This document shows positions 60,286-64,000 of a DNA stretch of 64,000 nucleotides, one piece after another. This DNA comes from Arenicola marina. Lineage: Eukaryota; Annelida; Polychaeta; Arenicolidae. A model generated the notes under the pieces. It saw only the letters and a list, made by a program, of their open reading frames with translations, was not told where the DNA came from and did no database searches. Both the position numbers and the translations under genes were made by a program. The DNA lies in NCBI GenBank assembly GCA_964019135.1, contig OZ025260.1, forward strand, positions 18,594,254 through 18,658,253, given 5' to 3'. Every line of letters starts with the position of its first letter. Position 1 is the first letter of the stretch.

Positions 60286-61300
60286 AGCTTAGCAGCTACT
60301 GACACCCACAAGTTGTTGTTGTTATTATTGAAATAACCACCGGTTGAAGGCCAATATATTTTAAGAAAACACATCCAGTGAGGGAGGGAGAGAGAGAAAG
60401 TTAATTTTTTGGCAAAACAATGTCAACGGTTGTCTGACATATGCTAAAACACTCTGACAGTAGGTGGCGCGAGCGAGCTGGGCGGCTTGCTTATATCATC
60501 GCTCACTCGCGAAAGACAGCGAAGTTGCTAGTCATTCGAATACACGTCGTTCGAAGCAATTAGTATTAGATAGGACAGACTTAGGTCACATACTACCAAC
60601 AAATCGCACTGGTATCCCCTAGACACTTACCTGCTTCAACTTTTAGCCAATTCAAATCCATCTATCCATCGATCGATCGATCGGCATTGCGCCTCCTTCT
60701 CAGTTCAGTGCACACGCACGGACGGGCCGATGCCTGCCAGCCATGCATCTGTCATATCGGTTTTATTCACTTTTTTCATAATCCTCAACAATTCCTGTCA
60801 CCTAAAAATTACCAGACGGCCTAAGGCCTCATTTACAAGCATTACGACCCGACAATTTGCAAGACTTTTTCTTTACTGGCCAGTAATGAAAAAAAAGTGT
60901 CACCACCAAAAACTGGGAGCCGACGTAAGGCATGAAGCCCTACCATTTCGCCCGTCAACCTAAGTGTCATATATATATATATATATACACTAAGTCCAAA
61001 TCAGGACGCAACCAGCATACGCAATTCCCTATCCATTAGGCCGCTAACCTCATTCCACAAACCCATTTCTGACCCCGAAAAATTACTATATCTTTCAATC
61101 TAAAGTTCATACCACGTCCCCGAGCATTTCTAATATTCCCTTTTCCCCTCGCTCGACCCCTTTCCATTACATTACATCTACTCCCCCCCCCCCCCTTCCC
61201 TCCCTCCCTCCCTCTCTAGTTTCCCCCTGCCACGCTTTTCCTAACGGCCGTTATTTCAAATTTCATCATGCAGCCAGCCTATACCGGCCTGCCACCATGC
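60286..61300. other. Non-coding flank with simple repeats
   Basis: Contains (GATC)n at about 60,667-60,684, a (TA)n run at about 60,969-60,988, a C-run at about 61,182-61,195 and (CCCT)n after it. Open frames here are short and show no recognisable domain. Confidence 0.6.
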
Positions 61301-61607
61301 ATTCACACGGTAAGCCGAGGCGAGCCGAGTTGGTCGCCGAGGCGAGCTGAGTTCTTGGCTTAGTGCATGTGACCCCTTGCTGGCTGTATGCAAAAACTGG
61401 GGTGCCCTCTAAAAGGTCCGCGCGTCTCATGTATAAAGATAGATAGAGAGCCGCAGACGACCTCAGTTGCGAGCTGGGCGCGAGCCGAGACAACATGCCA
61501 CGGCGCCTGCCACGGCGCCTGCCACGGATTTCGATCCCCTCAGCGGCTCGCCTTGAGGCATATAAAACAAAGAGTGAGTTGCTTAAGCAAGCAAGCAAGC
61601 AAGGGGG
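61301..61607. other. GC-richer segment with 12-bp tandem repeat
   Basis: A 12-bp unit (GCCACGGCGCCT) is present about 2.5 times at about 61,496-61,526, and a duplicated GCCGAGGCGAG motif near 61,314-61,350. Overlapping 110-codon frames exist on both strands but are low-complexity in composition; I call no gene. Confidence 0.5.
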
Positions 61608-61799
61608 AAAATTGCTATAACGTTCATAGTTTCCATTTAATCAAGCTGCAAATTATTTCACGTATTGGGTTCATTATTACCTTCTATACCGTCTTTCATT
61701 TGTGCAAATCGCCCGAATAGTTTTTCTGCTAAAAATTCCCAAAGTTTAACATGGGACCCTATGGGACCATTTTGGCGGGAACCAGGCCTCCTCAATTTT
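61608..61799 (+). repeat. Dispersed repeat, copy a
   Basis: Imperfect match to 62409-62599. The last 60 bp (61740-61799, containing CATGGGACCCTATGGGA) are nearly identical at an offset of 800 bp. Probably part of a larger interspersed element. Confidence 0.75.
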
Positions 61800-61891
61800 T
61801 CAAAGTCATGAAATGGGCCTTAACATAGTCGAATTGGTCCCATAACCCAAATTTTCGTCTTCCATCTCAAGCTGTGCTTGACGGTCTAGGT

Positions 61892-61940
61892 TAGTCTGTC
61901 TGTCTGTCTGTGTGTGTGTCTGTCTGTCCGTCTGTCTTGT
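61892..61940. repeat. (GTCT)n microsatellite
   Basis: Interrupted TGTC/TGTG repeat inside the region between the dispersed repeat copies. Confidence 0.8.
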
Positions 61941-62227
61941 CACGCATTATCTCTCGAATGCCTTAACATATCGACTTCCAAATTCACAAAAAGATGCGGA
62001 ATAACCAATCTCAGGCTGAGTTCGAAGATGGGCAACGTACCTCAAACGTCAACGTCACGGTGACGTCATACGTCCAAAACACATTTTCCGCTCTAGCTCA
62101 CTTAATATTGCAGCTAGAGAGCCGCAATTAGTGTCAAAATACTCAGCTCCTCAAAATCTTTCGCGTTACTGACATCAGATTTGACGTAGGATAAAAAGTT
62201 TTCGCGCCACAGGCAGCTAAAAATTCA

Positions 62228-62254
<27 letters not shown>
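62228..62254. repeat. Poly(T) tract
   Basis: About 27 T in a row. It could be the poly(A) of a retroposed sequence on the minus strand; no companion element was recognised. Confidence 0.7.
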
Positions 62255-62260
<6 letters not shown>

Positions 62261-62344
62261 TTTGAGATATCGACTCCTCCTTCTGCACAGACAATGCCAC
62301 GGCCCACCGTCAGGCTAAGTTCGTAGATGGGCCATGTAGGTCAA

Positions 62345-62356
62345 AGGTGAAGGTCA
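62345..62356 (+). promoter_or_regulatory. AGGTGA-AGGTCA direct repeat
   Basis: Two nuclear-receptor-like half-sites without a spacer. Likely a by-product of the dispersed repeat. Confidence 0.25.
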
Positions 62357-62408
62357 CAGGAATTTTCGAAATTCGCTTAACCATTGATAGATAGGACCAA
62401 AAATCGGC

Positions 62409-62599
62409 AAAATCGCTATAGCGTTCCGAGTTTTTGCTTAATGACGCTCAGAATTAATTCACGTATTAGGCTCGTAAGTACCTTGTATACAGTGTTTTAA
62501 TTTTGAAAATCGTCCGAATAGTTCTTCCGCAAAAAATTCACAAAGTTTAACATGGGACCCTATGGGAGCATTTTGGCGGGAACCAGGCCTCCTCAATTT
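62409..62599 (+). repeat. Dispersed repeat, copy b
   Basis: Second copy of 61608-61799; the best match is 62540-62599. Confidence 0.75.
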
Positions 62600-62683
62600 C
62601 TCCATGAAAGGGACATGTCAGACAAACGACACGTTGCGTGAGACATGACATTAGTATTTGGGCGTAAAATATTATATTGACCA

Positions 62684-62720
62684 AGGTCACGCTTTCAAGG
62701 TCAAGGTCACATCAAGGTCA
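62684..62720 (+). promoter_or_regulatory. Cluster of four AGGTCA half-sites
   Basis: AGGTCA at 62684, 62698, 62704 and 62715, with spacings of 8, 0 and 5 bp. These match nuclear-receptor half-sites, but such runs also occur in repetitive DNA, so function is unproven. Confidence 0.3.
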
Positions 62721-63800
62721 TGGTTACGAAACATGTATTCCGGCGTAATTTCGTTAATATTTGGACTAGAGATTCGCGGTTTCTTTCCGAGTATTCTTCA
62801 GAGAGATACGCAAAAGCAAAGTGTCCTCAGATTTCACCTCACTTTTATAGTTTTCGAGTAATTGGATGATCAATTTTGACATTGCCGAAAGCGCAAAAAA
62901 TTCGCTGTGACTACATAAATGCAGGTAGATGACTCATATGTGGTGGAATATGTACCCATATTACTGGCATCATGTTTGCCAAATTGCATCAAAATCAAAG
63001 CAGTAGTTTGGACGCTAGCAAATAATCACACGTTAACATGGCCAAGCCCACTATAGGGCCTCGATACGCCAAATGACTGACGTCGTGCCATGCCAAAGTC
63101 ATGAAATGGGCCTTAAAGTCCATCTCTTGGGGGGGTATTTGTTTGTAAACCACTGTCAAATATACATTTCTCAGTGGTTACTAAAGCCATTTATCAGATG
63201 CAATTATTTTACAATGTCTCGTATGCCATAAATATTAATATCTAAAGTCACCAAAATAAACTCAAGCAGCGAACGATCCATTTCCAAACCCCCGCCCAGA
63301 GTAGAGATTGGTGACGTCACAAGATGATCCGCTTTGAGTGCGCCTCGCTCGCTTCGACTGCCCGCGGTGTTTGAATGTAGCTTACGTGCAGGGAAGCTCT
63401 AACTCAGATGTGTATTTCGATTAACATTAACTCATGATGAATATTTGCCACATGTAGATGTAGATAGACCTAGATCAATTACATTATAGGTGTGTGATTG
63501 TTGGTTAGCGCAACTTTCGTGACACTGACACTGAGAGAAAACAAACAGCTGCAGTGGCCGCCGCCCTAATTCCGACGACGTATGCAGCGTGTAAGCACAT
63601 TGCCCTAATTAGGCTACATATGCAGCGTATATGCCACCTCCCCACCCCTTATGACCCCCTAACCCATATGTGTATACATAGCCCTAATAGAATACCTACC
63701 CACCCCCCCTGGTACCATATGATTAGGCGGCTACAATATCCATGAAATACTTAAGAACGAAGGATACAATGTTACATATTTATTTATTGTCATCAACAAA
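62721..63800. other. Non-coding flank
   Basis: No gene is recognised. A GTCATGAAATGGGCCTTAA motif at about 63,100 repeats one near 61,806, so the same interspersed element may extend here. One perfect TGACGTCA lies at 63312-63319, and another at 62061-62068. Confidence 0.5.
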
Positions 63801-63804
63801 TATT

Positions 63805-64000
63805 ATACATACGTACATACATACCTACCTACTTACAGACATACATACGTACTTACAGACATACATACGTACTTACAGACAGACATACATACATACATAC
63901 TTACAGACAGACAGACATACATACAGACAGACAGACAGACATACATACATACATACATACATACTTACAGACAGACATGACATACATGACATGCATACAT
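63805..64000. repeat. Compound (CATA)n/(CAGA)n satellite
   Basis: Alternating ATAC and GACA tetranucleotide blocks run to the window edge. Confidence 0.9.

Noticed and set aside
60420..60560. Possible promoter with TATATC and GC-rich surroundings
   Set aside because: No coding region downstream that I can support; motif too weak.
61266..61720. Overlapping 110-codon frames on both strands
   Set aside because: Low-complexity, repeat-derived composition and no domain.

Overview
The window is animal (eukaryotic) genomic DNA dominated by one structure. A tandem array of about 2,033-bp units runs from base 1 to about 57,158, and each unit carries one intronless TALE-class homeobox gene on the minus strand. 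I count 25 minus-strand copies plus one inverted plus-strand copy at 57,159-59,562, which is cut by a 200-N assembly gap (59,563-59,762). The 4.2 kb to the right of the gap is unrelated, repeat-rich DNA with no gene I can support. The lineage is not proven. Rapidly duplicating intronless TALE genes, a jockey/CR1-like reverse transcriptase relic and abundant tetranucleotide satellites would suit a marine invertebrate, and the multi-copy TALE (SPILE) genes of spiralians are the closest precedent I know. That link is inference.

A typical unit, read on the minus strand, contains a TATA box, a YYANWYY initiator 32 nt downstream, a leader of about 222 nt, a single-exon ORF of 245 codons and an AATAAA signal 66-71 nt after the stop. 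The ORF can be extended upstream only with non-AUG codons, so I start every gene at the ATG that opens MSTKFFRPWED. The protein has an N-terminal FRPW tetrapeptide (a Groucho/TLE-recruiting type of motif), a TALE homeodomain with the P-Y-P loop extension and W48-L49-A50-N51-R53-R55 in helix 3, and a Ser-rich basic tail. I infer a sequence-specific repressor.

Of 26 copies, seven keep the full 245-codon frame: stops at 2109, 4142, 6175, 11848, 19279, 42385 and 50516. The copy at 6175 has lost both the FRPW Trp and homeodomain Arg53. One more copy (17090) lost its stop codon and reads into the 3' region. The rest are broken, and many breaks are shared. Six 'B-type' copies share Arg53Gly, a premature stop and a lost AATAAA. 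Five share the same 1-bp deletion. Others have private nonsense codons, frameshifts or large deletions. Broken copies were therefore amplified along with the array.

Five copies of a 5'-truncated non-LTR retrotransposon (1.42 kb, plus strand) lie at equivalent positions. They share internal stops, so they spread by unit duplication and not by transposition. Higher-order structure is clear: a 5,671-bp block (retroelement + B-type unit + frameshifted unit) occurs three times in a row at about 21.9-38.8 kb, a dimer of about 4,064 bp recurs at about 38.8-48 kb, and the left and right ends of the array (about 2-10.7 kb and 48.5-55 kb) are related blocks.
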